A DNA stretch of 64,000 nucleotides from Amycolatopsis jejuensis (lineage in GTDB: Bacteria > Actinomycetota > Actinomycetes > Mycobacteriales > Pseudonocardiaceae): contig NZ_JNYZ01000020.1 of the NCBI RefSeq assembly GCF_000717335.1, positions 124,001-188,000 of the forward strand, read 5' to 3'. The translations under genes and the position numbers were made by a program. The notes below the pieces were generated by a model. The model was not told the origin of the DNA. It saw only the letters and a program-made list of their open reading frames with translations, and did not search any database. This document shows, piece by piece, positions 33,678 to 42,909 of the stretch (its first letter is position 1; each line of letters opens with the position of its first letter).

Positions 33678-34457
33678 TCAGGCGCCGCGAACACGCAGTT
33701 CGGCCTGGTAACGCCCCGGGGTCTCGCCGACGACGGCGGTGAACGCCTCGATGAACGTCGACGGGTTCGACCACCCGCAGGTGATCGCGGTGTCGGTGAC
33801 GGAATCGCCGTCGGTGAGCCGGATCAGCGCGTGATGGATACGCAGGATGGTGCGCCAGCGATGGAAACTCATCCCCACGTCGGTGCGGAACAGGCGGCTG
33901 AGAGTGCGCTCGCTCGCCCCGGCCGCCCGGCCAAGCTCGGCCAGGGTGACGTTCCGGCCGGGATCGGCGTGCAGCAACTCGGTGACGGCGCGCAGCCGGT
34001 CGTCACGAGGCTCGGGCAGATGCAGCGATTGTTCGGGAATGTCCCCGAGCTCGTCGAGCACGACCGCCCGCAACCGCCCGGCGGCGTCTCCGGTCCTGGC
34101 CCGCTCGCCGGTGAGCGCGAGAATGCTTTCCCGCAGCAGCGGAGACACCGCGAACACACAGGGATGCTCGGCCAGCCCGCCGCACTCACCGGCCGGGATC
34201 GCCAGCAGCCGCGCATCGGTCCGGCCGTAAATCCGGTGCGAATGCTGAAAACCCGGCGGAGTCCAGGTGACCCGGTTCGCGGGCGCGATCCAGGTTCCGT
34301 ACCCGGTGGTGGTGGCGAAAGCCCCGGCGGCCGCGTAAACCAGCTGCCCGTCGGGATGGGAGTGCTTGCCGAGCTGATAGCCGTCCGGCAACCAGCCCCC
34401 ACCATGCGGCGTCCCATCCGCCGCGCGCGGGAGGGAATGTTGGCGGGTTTCCTGCAT
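33678..34457 (-). CDS. AraC-family transcriptional regulator
   Basis: The 259-residue protein has an N-terminal cupin region (GKHSHPDGQLVYAAAGAFATTT, VTWTPPGFQHSHRI). A C-terminal pair of helix-turn-helix motifs follows (VTLAELGRAAGASERTLSRLFRTDVG and DSVTDTAITCGWSNPSTFIEAF). It belongs to the branch that controls nearby efflux or catabolic genes. It lies upstream of and on the same strand as the flavin monooxygenase, which it probably activates. Confidence 0.88.
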   Translation of the reverse strand: MQETRQHSLPRAADGTPHGGGWLPDGYQLGKHSHPDGQLVYAAAGAFATTTGYGTWIAPANRVTWTPPGFQHSHRIYGRTDARLLAIPAGECGGLAEHPCVFAVSPLLRESILALTGERARTGDAAGRLRAVVLDELGDIPEQSLHLPEPRDDRLRAVTELLHADPGRNVTLAELGRAAGASERTLSRLFRTDVGMSFHRWRTILRIHHALIRLTDGDSVTDTAITCGWSNPSTFIEAFTAVVGETPGRYQAELRVRGA

Positions 34458-34525
34458 CGGGCGTCAGCTTACCGGTGGTACGGCATCGGGGGCACCGGAA
34501 ATGATCGTCCGATGACCAGCCTTGA

Positions 34526-34702
34526 TCAGGTACCGGCGCCATCACCGGCGTCGCCGACAAAGTCGACCGCAGCGCCGAACTCCTCGCCGCCGACACCACC
34601 CTCACCATGGGCGGCACGCCCGCCCGGGAATTCCCCGCCATGGCCGAACTCGTCGGCGGAAAGTCATCCCGCAACCGAGCTGAACCGGGAACGTGCCAGT
34701 GA
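34526..34702 (+). pseudogene. Orphan coding fragment (59 codons, no start)
   Basis: Between the AraC gene and the long HyuA gene, one frame runs from a TGA at 34523 to a TGA at 34700 without a plausible start. It reads GTGAITGVADKVDRSAELLAADTTL followed by MGGTPAREFPAMAELVGG, with typical codon bias. It looks like the C-terminal piece of a lost gene. The family is not recognised. The remaining bases of this 308-base gap (34458-34765) show no gene. Confidence 0.35.
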
Positions 34703-34765
34703 CCCCCGTACTCCCCGGGAAGCTTCCCGGTGTGCCGGGTGGCTCCGCCGGACACCATCGGCGGA

Positions 34766-36877
34766 ATGGATGCCGGACAAACACTCCCTGCCGCGTCGGC
34801 CCCCCGGACTCCCGGGGCCCTGCCGTACACCATCGCCGTGGACGTCGGCGGTACGTTCACCGATTTCGTCGCAAGCGACGGCGACCGGCTCTTCACCGGC
34901 AAGGTCTCGTCCCGGCCCGGTGACGAGTCGGCGGCGGTGCTCGAAGCGGTTTCGGCCATCGCGGAGCACTACGGGCTCGCCACCGCGGGACTGCTCGAAA
35001 ACACCGGGCACTTCACCCTCGGCACCACCGTCGTCACCAACGCGATGCTCGAATACCGCGGCGCACCCACCGGCCTGATCACCACCCGCGGTTTCCGCGA
35101 CATGCTGGAAATCCGGCGCGGCTACCGCGAAAGCATGGTCGACCTCCGGCTGCCCGCCCCGCATCCGATCGTGCCGAGGCGGTTCCGCAAGGGCGTCGCC
35201 GAACGCGTCGACCACACCGGCGCGATCGTCGAGCCGCTCGACGAGGCCGGTGTCCGGGACGCGGTACGGGAACTGAAGGCCGCCGGGATCGAATCGATTG
35301 CCGTGTGCCTGCTGTTCTCCTTCCTCGACGACACCCACGAGCGGCGGATCGCGGAGATCATCGCCGAGGAACACCCGGACTGCTTCGTCACGCTGTCGTG
35401 CGACGTCCTGCCGCAGATCCGCGAGTTCGAACGCGTCAGCACGACCGTGGTGAACGCGTACACCAGCCCGCAGCTCAAGCACTACCTGCGTGCGCTGGAG
35501 GACAAGCTCCGTGCGGCCGGCTTCGGCGGTTCCCTGCTGGTGATGCAATCGACCGGCGGCATCATGGACGTCGGGTACTCGGCCGGGCACGGGGTCGACG
35601 CCGTGCTGTCCGGACCGGCCGGTGGCGTCGTCGCGGCCGTCGCGATGGGCGAGCGGTCCGGGTACCGCAACGTGATCACCGCCGACATGGGCGGCACCAG
35701 CTACGACGTCTGCCTGATCCACGAAGGCAAACCCGAGGTCGGAGTGGACAGCTGGATCAGCCGGTACCGCGTGGCCGTGCCACTCGTGGACATCCACACG
35801 ATCGGCTCCGGCGGCGGGTCGCTGGCCTGGGTCGACGAGGCAGGGGCGCTGCGGGTCGGGCCGGAAAGCGCGGGAGCCCGGCCGGGTCCGGTGTGTTACG
35901 GCCGCGGCGGTACCCGCCCGACCGTCACCGACGCGAACCTCGTCCTCGGGTACCTCGATCCCGAGCGGTTCCTCGGCGGCACAATGGGTCTCGACCACGA
36001 GGCGGCGCTGCGGAGCATCGAGGAGCACATCGCCGGTCCGCTCGGGATTTCCGCCGTCGAGGCGGCGATCGGCATCTTCCGCATCGCCAACAGCGACATG
36101 TCCAACGCGCTGCGGCACGTGTCGGTGTCGCGCGGCCGCGACCCCCGCGACTACGCGCTGATGGCCTTCGGCGGAGCCGGCGCGATCCACGCCGGGGTAC
36201 AGGCGTTCGACCTCGGGATCAAGACGATCCTGGTGCCGCGCCAGGCTTCCGTGCTCAGTGCATTCGGCGGCATGGTCGCCGACTTCAAGGTGTCGCGCGT
36301 GCGGTCGTTCGTGCGCTCGGCCGGTGCCGTCGACCCCGAGGAGCTCAGCACGGCTCTCGACGCGGTGATCGCCGAGGCCGAACGCTGCCTGCCTGCCATC
36401 GACGAGGTGCGCGTCGAGCGGTTCCTCGACCTCCGTTACGAGGACCAGGTGCAGGAGGTGATCGTGCCGCTGCACACCCGGACCCGGCGCATCTCCGCGG
36501 TGAACCTCGCCCGCGCCGTGCGTGATTTCCACGACCAGCACGAAAAACTCTACGCGCACAAGCGGCCCGGCCAGCCGGTCCAGATCGTGTCCATCCGGGT
36601 CGAGCTCACCGCCCCCAGGTCCACCGGCGGCCTGATCAAGCCGCTGAAGTTCGGTGCCGAAAACGCCGGCGCCGCCCGCGTCGGCACCCGCAGCGTGTAC
36701 TTCGACCGGCTCGGCTTCGCCGAGGTGCCGATCTTCGACGGGCTCGCCGTCGAACCGGGCAACGTCATCCCCGGCCCCGCGGTGATCCACGAACCGGGGA
36801 CGACGATCGTCGTCGGCGAGGGCCAGGAAGCCATGCTCGACCAGTACGAGACCTACGTCATCGAGGTGGTGGGCTGA
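34766..36877 (+). CDS. Long hydantoinase/oxoprolinase A subunit (HyuA)
   Basis: The 703-residue protein has the HyuA phosphate loop YTIAVDVGGTFTDFVASDG near residue 17, LGTTVVTNAMLE and TADMGGTSYDVCLI. It also has HTIGSGGGSLAWVDEAGALRVGPESAGARPGPVCYG and the C-terminal IPGPAVIHEPGTTIVV. The length is normal for the ATP-dependent N-methylhydantoinase/caprolactamase/acetophenone-carboxylase alpha type. The ATG at 34766 was chosen by alignment of the N-terminus. It overlaps the HyuB gene by one base. With HyuB it probably opens a cyclic amide using ATP. Confidence 0.9.
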   Translation: MDAGQTLPAASAPRTPGALPYTIAVDVGGTFTDFVASDGDRLFTGKVSSRPGDESAAVLEAVSAIAEHYGLATAGLLENTGHFTLGTTVVTNAMLEYRGAPTGLITTRGFRDMLEIRRGYRESMVDLRLPAPHPIVPRRFRKGVAERVDHTGAIVEPLDEAGVRDAVRELKAAGIESIAVCLLFSFLDDTHERRIAEIIAEEHPDCFVTLSCDVLPQIREFERVSTTVVNAYTSPQLKHYLRALEDKLRAAGFGGSLLVMQSTGGIMDVGYSAGHGVDAVLSGPAGGVVAAVAMGERSGYRNVITADMGGTSYDVCLIHEGKPEVGVDSWISRYRVAVPLVDIHTIGSGGGSLAWVDEAGALRVGPESAGARPGPVCYGRGGTRPTVTDANLVLGYLDPERFLGGTMGLDHEAALRSIEEHIAGPLGISAVEAAIGIFRIANSDMSNALRHVSVSRGRDPRDYALMAFGGAGAIHAGVQAFDLGIKTILVPRQASVLSAFGGMVADFKVSRVRSFVRSAGAVDPEELSTALDAVIAEAERCLPAIDEVRVERFLDLRYEDQVQEVIVPLHTRTRRISAVNLARAVRDFHDQHEKLYAHKRPGQPVQIVSIRVELTAPRSTGGLIKPLKFGAENAGAARVGTRSVYFDRLGFAEVPIFDGLAVEPGNVIPGPAVIHEPGTTIVVGEGQEAMLDQYETYVIEVVG

Positions 36878-38499
36878 TGGCGGCCGCAGTGTCCCCGGTC
36901 GATCTGGAGATCCTCCGGGTCCGGCTCACCGCGATGGCGCAGGAGCTCGCGGTGACCCTGGCGCACGCCGCACCGAACCGGGAAGTGAGCCAGTGCCGCG
37001 AATCGGCGGTGGCCATCGTCGACCCGGGCGGCGGAGTCGCGGCGATCGACAACCTGCTCGCACTCGGGTCGCTGACGCAGACCGCCAGGCGGATCCTGGA
37101 CGACTTCGAGTTCGATCTGAAGGACGGCGACGTCGTCGTCACCAACGATCCATACGGCGGCGGGACCCGCGTGCCGGATCTGACGCTGCTGACGCCGTAC
37201 GTCGTCGACGGCTCGCACGTGGCGCATCTCGTCGTGCAGGTCCGGCTGCCGGACACCGCGGGCCGGGTCAGCGGCAACTTCCACCCCGGCGCGACCGAGA
37301 TCTGGGCCGAGGGCGTCGTGGTGCCGCCGGTGAAGATCCGGCGGCTCGGGCGGGCCACGCGGGACGTGCTCGGCACCCTCCTGCTGAACGGGCGGCATCC
37401 GCAGGAAACCCGCCGGCTGCTCGACGTCGCCACCGCGGTGCTGAACCGCGGGCTGTCCCTGCTCGACGGCCTGGTGCACACGCACGGGGTCGAGCTCGTC
37501 GAGAACGCACTCGAGCACACCCAGTACTACAGCGAAAAACTCGCCCGCGCGGCCATCCGGTCGTGGCCGGACGGCCGATATCCGGCCGAGCACAACGGGA
37601 TCCGGCTCGTCGCCGCCGTCGAAGGTGATTCGCTGACGCTGGACTTCTCGGGATCCGACGAGCAGCAACCGTCGTTCGTGAACTGCTCGGCGGGCACCAC
37701 CGCTTCGTCCGCCGCGGTGGCGGTGCTCGCCCTCCTCGGCGAAGAAGTACCGGCGAACGGCGGGGTGCTGCGCGCGGTGACCATCCGGACCCGGCCGGGC
37801 ACGATCACCCACGCGGTCCGGCCCGCTCCGGTCGGCTGGGGCCCCGACGGCTACGGAAGCACGGTCACCGGCACCACCCTCGCCGCGCTCGGTCAAGCGG
37901 CGCCGGGGTTCCCGGTCTCGCTGACCGCGTCGCGGCCGCTCGTGCTCACCCGCCCGGCAGGCGACCGCAGCAGGCACACCGACCTCGGTCAGTGGGCGCC
38001 CCCGGCCGCCGGTGCCACCGCGAACGCGGACGGATGGGGACGGCCGCCGTTCGCCGCCCGGTCCGAGCTTCCTTCGGTCGAACAGTGGGAAAGCGACCAC
38101 GAAACCCGGATCAGGAGGCTGGAGTTCGAACCGGGGACCGCCGGCGCCGGGCAGTGGACCGGCGCGCCTGCCGTCGAGGTGGAGATCGACCTGCCGCCGA
38201 ACCGGCTGTGCACGCTGTGGACCGGGCACTCGGCGGGGGTGTGGTTCCGGGACAGCGGCACCTGGCAGCCCAGCGTCCCGGTGGCCACCGAACAGGAGGT
38301 GGCGGGAGACCGGGTACGGGTCCGCCTGGCCGGCGGTGCCGGTTCCGGCGACCCGGCGGAGCGGGACCGCGGCCGGGTCGCGCTGGCCGTCGCCGACGGG
38401 CTGATCAGCCGCGAGACGGCACACGAGGTCTACCGGCTGGGGGCGGCCGAACTGGACGACCTGCTGGCCGGGTACGGAATGGAGGGAGCAGGAGCATGA
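36877..38499 (+). CDS. Hydantoinase/oxoprolinase B subunit 1 (HyuB)
   Basis: The 540-residue protein begins VSPVDLEILRVRLTAMAQELAVTL, has DVVVTNDPYGGGTRVPDLTLLTPYVVDG and IRSWPDGRY, then LTLDFSGSDEQQPSFVNC. It matches the N-terminal two thirds of HyuB well. The C-terminal third is less typical, being proline- and alanine-rich near residues 360-400, so it may be a specialised subunit. Its stop overlaps the next HyuB gene (ATGA). Confidence 0.88.
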   Translation: MAAAVSPVDLEILRVRLTAMAQELAVTLAHAAPNREVSQCRESAVAIVDPGGGVAAIDNLLALGSLTQTARRILDDFEFDLKDGDVVVTNDPYGGGTRVPDLTLLTPYVVDGSHVAHLVVQVRLPDTAGRVSGNFHPGATEIWAEGVVVPPVKIRRLGRATRDVLGTLLLNGRHPQETRRLLDVATAVLNRGLSLLDGLVHTHGVELVENALEHTQYYSEKLARAAIRSWPDGRYPAEHNGIRLVAAVEGDSLTLDFSGSDEQQPSFVNCSAGTTASSAAVAVLALLGEEVPANGGVLRAVTIRTRPGTITHAVRPAPVGWGPDGYGSTVTGTTLAALGQAAPGFPVSLTASRPLVLTRPAGDRSRHTDLGQWAPPAAGATANADGWGRPPFAARSELPSVEQWESDHETRIRRLEFEPGTAGAGQWTGAPAVEVEIDLPPNRLCTLWTGHSAGVWFRDSGTWQPSVPVATEQEVAGDRVRVRLAGGAGSGDPAERDRGRVALAVADGLISRETAHEVYRLGAAELDDLLAGYGMEGAGA

Positions 38500-40316
38500 T
38501 CGACTCCATCACCGCCGAGGTGGTCCGCAACTACCTCGACGCGGTCGCGGCCGAGGTGTACGAATCGATGTGCCGGTCGTCGCCGAACCCGTCGTTCAAC
38601 GAGTCGAAGGACGCGGGCGCCGGGGTGTACGCCTACCGCGGCGGACGGTCGAGCATCGTCGCCCGTGCCGGGATCTCGCTGCACTCCTACTCGGGACTGA
38701 TGTCCGCGCAGACCGCACTGGAGTTCTTCGAGGGCGACCTCGACAAGGGCGACATCCTGCTGGTCGCCGATTCCTACCACGGCGGCAGCCACATCGGCGA
38801 CTACACGATCGTCGCGCCGATCTTCTTCGACGGCAGGCCCGCGTTCTTCACGTCGGTGCGCGGGCACATCATGGACCAGGGCGGCCCGTTCCCCGGCGGC
38901 GCCGATCCGACCGGCCGCGAGATCTGGCACGAAGGCTTCCGCCCGGCGCCGCTCAAGCTGTACGAGAAGGGCGAACGCCGCCGCGAGGTCTGGAACTGGC
39001 TGCTCGCGAACAACCGGTTCCCGGCACTGCTCGAAGCCGACCTCGCCGCGATGACCGGCGCCTGCAAACTCGGCGAAACCCGGATCCGGGAGTTCGCGGA
39101 CCGCTACGGCCTCGCCGCGATCGAGGACTCGCTGGAGTGGATCTACGACTACTCGGAACGGAAGTTCCGGGACCGGATCCGCAGCTGGCCGGACGGGACC
39201 TACCGCGGCGAAGCCTTCGTCGACGCCGATTTCACCGGCCGCCACGACCTGCCGATCCGGGTGGCCGTCACCATCGACGGGGACGGGATGCTCCTCGACT
39301 TCGCCGGCACCGCAAGCCAGAGCGAGGGGTACATCAACAGCGTCGAGACCAATACCCGGTCGTGGGCCGCGGTCGTCTTCGCGTCGCTCTGCCCGGACAT
39401 CCCGATCAACTCGGGTTTCCTGCGGGCTTTGCGGTTCCGGATCCCGGAGGGCACCCTGGCGAATCCGCGATCACCCGCACCGACCGCGATGGGCACCGTG
39501 CTCTGCGGGTCGCAGATCGGCCAGGCGCTGATGAAGGCGTGCGAGCACTTCGCGGCCGAACAGGTCGGGACGATCGGCATCGACGGCGCCGCATGCTGGG
39601 TTTTCGGCCGCGACGAACGGGAATCCCGGCTCGTCACGCGCGCGGGTGGCGACCCGATGACGATCTTCGCGGACATGTGGATGGTCGCCGAATGCAACGG
39701 CGGCGCCTACGGCACCGACGGATGGGGAGCCTGGTCCCCGCCCTACAGCGCGTCGCTGCTGCCGACGATCGAGATGACCGAGGTCCAGTCGCCGGTCCAC
39801 TACCACCAGGCGGAGTTCGCACCCGATTCCGCCGCACCCGGAACCTGGCGCGGCTGCCCGGGGGTGGTCGCCCGGCGCGAAATGCGCGGCGCGGCAGGCA
39901 CGGTCGCGAACATGGGCGTCCAATCGCTGGCCCATCCGCTCGCCGGTTACGCCGGCGGCCACGACGGTGCGGGCAATGTCATCGTGATCGGCGAAGGGGA
40001 CACCGGCGAGATGGTGGTGACGGAAAGCAAGTACGCGCCGGTCGAGCCGTCCGCGGTGATCTACTCGTTCAGCGGCGGGGGCGGTGGCTGGGGCAGCCCG
40101 CTCGACCGGGCCCCGGAAGCGGTCCTCTCCGACGTCCTCGACGGATACGTGTCGGCCGAAGCCGCCCGTGCCGACTACGGCGTCGTGATCGATCCGGGCA
40201 CGATGACCGTCGACCCCGGGGCGACCGAACGCGAACGCGCCGGGCGGCGGGACTCGCCCGTGCCGCCGAGCACCGGGCGCCGGATGGTCCTTGCCCGGTC
40301 GGGGGTCCGCTCGTGA
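38496..40316 (+). CDS. Hydantoinase/oxoprolinase B subunit 2 (HyuB)
   Basis: The 606-residue protein is a fuller HyuB. It carries VVRNYLDAVAAEVYESMCRSS, FEGDLDKGDILLVADSYHGGSHIGDYTIVAPIFFDG, RIRSWPDGTYRGEAFVD, LDFAGTASQSEGYINS and a C-terminal SGGGGGWGSPLDRAPE. Two HyuB genes in one operon recall the multi-subunit acetophenone- or acetone-carboxylase-like complexes. A complex of HyuA with both HyuB chains is inferred. The GTG of the DUF917 gene overlaps its stop. Confidence 0.9.
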   Translation: MIDSITAEVVRNYLDAVAAEVYESMCRSSPNPSFNESKDAGAGVYAYRGGRSSIVARAGISLHSYSGLMSAQTALEFFEGDLDKGDILLVADSYHGGSHIGDYTIVAPIFFDGRPAFFTSVRGHIMDQGGPFPGGADPTGREIWHEGFRPAPLKLYEKGERRREVWNWLLANNRFPALLEADLAAMTGACKLGETRIREFADRYGLAAIEDSLEWIYDYSERKFRDRIRSWPDGTYRGEAFVDADFTGRHDLPIRVAVTIDGDGMLLDFAGTASQSEGYINSVETNTRSWAAVVFASLCPDIPINSGFLRALRFRIPEGTLANPRSPAPTAMGTVLCGSQIGQALMKACEHFAAEQVGTIGIDGAACWVFGRDERESRLVTRAGGDPMTIFADMWMVAECNGGAYGTDGWGAWSPPYSASLLPTIEMTEVQSPVHYHQAEFAPDSAAPGTWRGCPGVVARREMRGAAGTVANMGVQSLAHPLAGYAGGHDGAGNVIVIGEGDTGEMVVTESKYAPVEPSAVIYSFSGGGGGWGSPLDRAPEAVLSDVLDGYVSAEAARADYGVVIDPGTMTVDPGATERERAGRRDSPVPPSTGRRMVLARSGVRS

Positions 40317-41386
40317 AGACGATCGAACCGCAGCACGTCGACGACCTCGCGCTCGGTGCGGTCGTGCTCGGCACCGGGGGCGGCGGCGATCCCGGCATCG
40401 CGAAGCTGATGCTGCGCCAGGCGCTCGACCGGCACGGGCCGGTGCCGGTGGTGGCCGCCGGGGAGCTGGACCCGGACGGGCTGGTGGTGCCCGTCGCGAT
40501 GGTCGGCGCGCCGACGGCCGGCGCCGAACAGATCCCGAACGGGGGTGAAGCGGCGATCGTGCTGCGCGCCCTCGAAGGACGGCTGCAGCGGCGGGCCGCG
40601 GCGATCATGCCGGTCGAGGTGGGCGGGATGAACTCGCTGCTGCCGATCGCGGCGGCGGCCGAGCTCGGCCTGCCTGTCGTGGACGCCGACCTGATGCAGC
40701 GCGCGTTTCCGCAGATCGAGATGACCACGTTGTCGCTCGACGGGATCCCGGCGTCCCCGTTCGCGTTGTGCGATGTGCGGGGCAACCAGGTACTCCTCGA
40801 CGCGGTGGACAACCGTGCGGCGGAACGGCTGGTGCGCGCGACCGTGGCCCAGATGGGCATGACCGCCCTCGCCGGGGCGTATCCGCACACGGCGAAGCAG
40901 TGTGCCCAATCGGCGATCCCGGGTTCGCTGAGCTACTGCCGGGAGATCGGCAAGCGGGTGCGGGCGATCGGCGAGAGCGAACCGGGCGCTTATGGGGAGT
41001 TCCTGGAATTCTGCCGGGCCACCATCGTGTTCAGCGGCAAGGTCGTCGACCTGGAGCGCACCGCGACCGGTGGCTGGACGCGCGGCACGGTCGTGCTGGA
41101 CCACCTCACCGAGCCAGGCCGCCAGTGCACCGTGCACGTGCAGAACGAGAACCTGGCGGCCTTCGAGAACGGCGTGCCGCGAGTGACCGTACCGGACCTG
41201 ATTTCCCTGCTGGACATCGAAACCGGCACCCCGATGACGACCGACGGACTGGCCTACGGCCAGCGGCTGCACGTGATCGCGATGCCCGCGCACGAGCGAT
41301 GGCGGACTCCGGACGGCCTCGCGCTGGCCGGACCGCGCGCGTTCGGGTACGACTTCGGCTACACCCCGCTGGAGGCGGCCCGATGA
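40313..41386 (+). CDS. DUF917 (S-methyl-thiohydantoin desulfurase-like) protein B
   Basis: The 357-residue protein has AVVLGTGGGGDPGIAKLML, EVGGMNSLLPIAAAAELGLPVVDADLMQRAFPQIEM and the C-terminal AGPRAFGYDFGYTP. It is closely similar in layout to the protein at 27808-28872. It starts with a GTG overlapping the HyuB2 stop and ends overlapping the short HyuA start, so all five genes of module B are coupled. The repeated pairing with short HyuA argues for a shared enzyme complex or consecutive steps. Confidence 0.87.
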   Translation: MKTIEPQHVDDLALGAVVLGTGGGGDPGIAKLMLRQALDRHGPVPVVAAGELDPDGLVVPVAMVGAPTAGAEQIPNGGEAAIVLRALEGRLQRRAAAIMPVEVGGMNSLLPIAAAAELGLPVVDADLMQRAFPQIEMTTLSLDGIPASPFALCDVRGNQVLLDAVDNRAAERLVRATVAQMGMTALAGAYPHTAKQCAQSAIPGSLSYCREIGKRVRAIGESEPGAYGEFLEFCRATIVFSGKVVDLERTATGGWTRGTVVLDHLTEPGRQCTVHVQNENLAAFENGVPRVTVPDLISLLDIETGTPMTTDGLAYGQRLHVIAMPAHERWRTPDGLALAGPRAFGYDFGYTPLEAAR

Positions 41387-42909
41387 CCGGCGAACTACGG
41401 CTCGGCATCGACGTCGGCGGCACGAACACCGACGCGGTCGTGGTTGATCCCGAGGGTTCCGTGCTGGCCTGGCACAAGACTCCGACGACGCCCGACCCGT
41501 TCGGCGGCATCGCCGCGGCGCTGGCCGCGGTGCTGGCGGAGACGGGTCCGGTCGGCCGGGTGATGCTCGGGACCACGCATCCGCTCAACGCGATCATCCG
41601 CCGCCGCGGCCTCGCCAAGGTGGGCATCCTCCGGCTGGGCGCACCCGCGACACTGTCGATCGCGCCGTTGACGGGATGGCCGGCGGATCTGGCGGCCGCG
41701 GTGACCGGACCGGTGGAGATCGTGCGCGGCGGCCACGAGGTCGGCGGGGTCGAGCTGGCGCCGCTGGACGAAGACGCCGTCCGCCATTTCGCCGAGCGGT
41801 GCCGGGACCGGGCCGACGCCGTCGCGGTCACCGGGGTGTCCTCGCCGATGGTGCGGGACCACGAGGTCCGGGCGGCGGCGATCATCACCGAGGTGCTGGG
41901 TGCCGTGCCGGTGACGCTCGGGCACGAGGTCGGCGGCATGGGCCTGCTGGAACGGGAGAACTCCGCGGTGCTCAACGCCGCGCTGACGTTCGCCGGGGCG
42001 GAAATCGTGCGGGGGCTGGACGGCGCTTTGCAGCAGCACCGGGTACGAGCCCAGGTCTACCTGACGCAGAACGACGGCACCCTGGTCACCGCCGCCGAAG
42101 CGGCCCGGCGCCCGATTCTCACCATCGGGTCCGGCCCGGCGAACTCCATGCGCGGGGCGGCGGCGGTGTCCGGCGTCGGCGACGCGATCATCGCCGACGT
42201 CGGGGGAACGTCGACGGATGTCGGCGTGCTGCTCGGCGGATTCCCCCGCGAATCGGCACATGCGGTGGAAATCGGCGGCGTCCGCACCAACTACCGCATG
42301 CCGGACCTGGTCTCGATCGGGCTGGGCGGCGGGACGATCGTGCACCCCGGCGGCCGGATCGGCCCGGACAGTGTGGGGTACCGGCTCGCGTCGCAGGCCC
42401 TGGTGTCCGGCGGTACGGTGGCGACCCTCAGCGACGTCGGCGTGCTGGCCGGGCGGTTGTCGTTCGGCTCCCGCACGCCGGAACTGCCACCGGACACCGT
42501 ACGGTCCGCAGTGGCGTGGATCGACGAGCGGATCGGTTTCCTGACCGACCGCATCCGCGCCGGCCGCGCCGACCTGCCCCTGATCGCCGTCGGCGGCGGA
42601 GCAGGCCTGCTGCCCACCCGGGTCCCCGGCACGGCAACGGTGATCCGGCCCCGGCACGCCGCCGTGGCGAACGCCATCGGCGCAGCCATCGCCGAGGTGT
42701 CCGGCTCGGTCGACCGGGTCTTCACCTACGACAGCGGCAGCCGCTCGGAATGCCTGCGGGCTGCCCAGGACGAAGCGATCGAGGCGGCCGGCACCGCAGG
42801 CGCCGACCGGACGCGGATCCGCATCACGACCGTGACGGAGACCGGAATGTCCTACCTGCCCGGCAATGTGGTGCGGGTACAGGTGAAAGCAGCCGGACCA
42901 CTGGGCTAG
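41383..42909 (+). CDS. Short-form hydantoinase/oxoprolinase (HyuA-type ATPase fold), module B
   Basis: The 508-residue protein carries LRLGIDVGGTNTDAVVVDPEG, MLGTTHPLNAIIRRRGLA, YLTQNDGTLVT and IIADVGGTSTDVGVLLGG. It also has ESAHAVEIGGVRTNYRMPDLVSIGLGGG. It is a clear paralogue of the module A protein at 22007. ATG 41383 overlaps the DUF917 stop. It ends the operon; the region after it is non-coding and repetitive. Confidence 0.87.
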   Translation: MTGELRLGIDVGGTNTDAVVVDPEGSVLAWHKTPTTPDPFGGIAAALAAVLAETGPVGRVMLGTTHPLNAIIRRRGLAKVGILRLGAPATLSIAPLTGWPADLAAAVTGPVEIVRGGHEVGGVELAPLDEDAVRHFAERCRDRADAVAVTGVSSPMVRDHEVRAAAIITEVLGAVPVTLGHEVGGMGLLERENSAVLNAALTFAGAEIVRGLDGALQQHRVRAQVYLTQNDGTLVTAAEAARRPILTIGSGPANSMRGAAAVSGVGDAIIADVGGTSTDVGVLLGGFPRESAHAVEIGGVRTNYRMPDLVSIGLGGGTIVHPGGRIGPDSVGYRLASQALVSGGTVATLSDVGVLAGRLSFGSRTPELPPDTVRSAVAWIDERIGFLTDRIRAGRADLPLIAVGGGAGLLPTRVPGTATVIRPRHAAVANAIGAAIAEVSGSVDRVFTYDSGSRSECLRAAQDEAIEAAGTAGADRTRIRITTVTETGMSYLPGNVVRVQVKAAGPLG

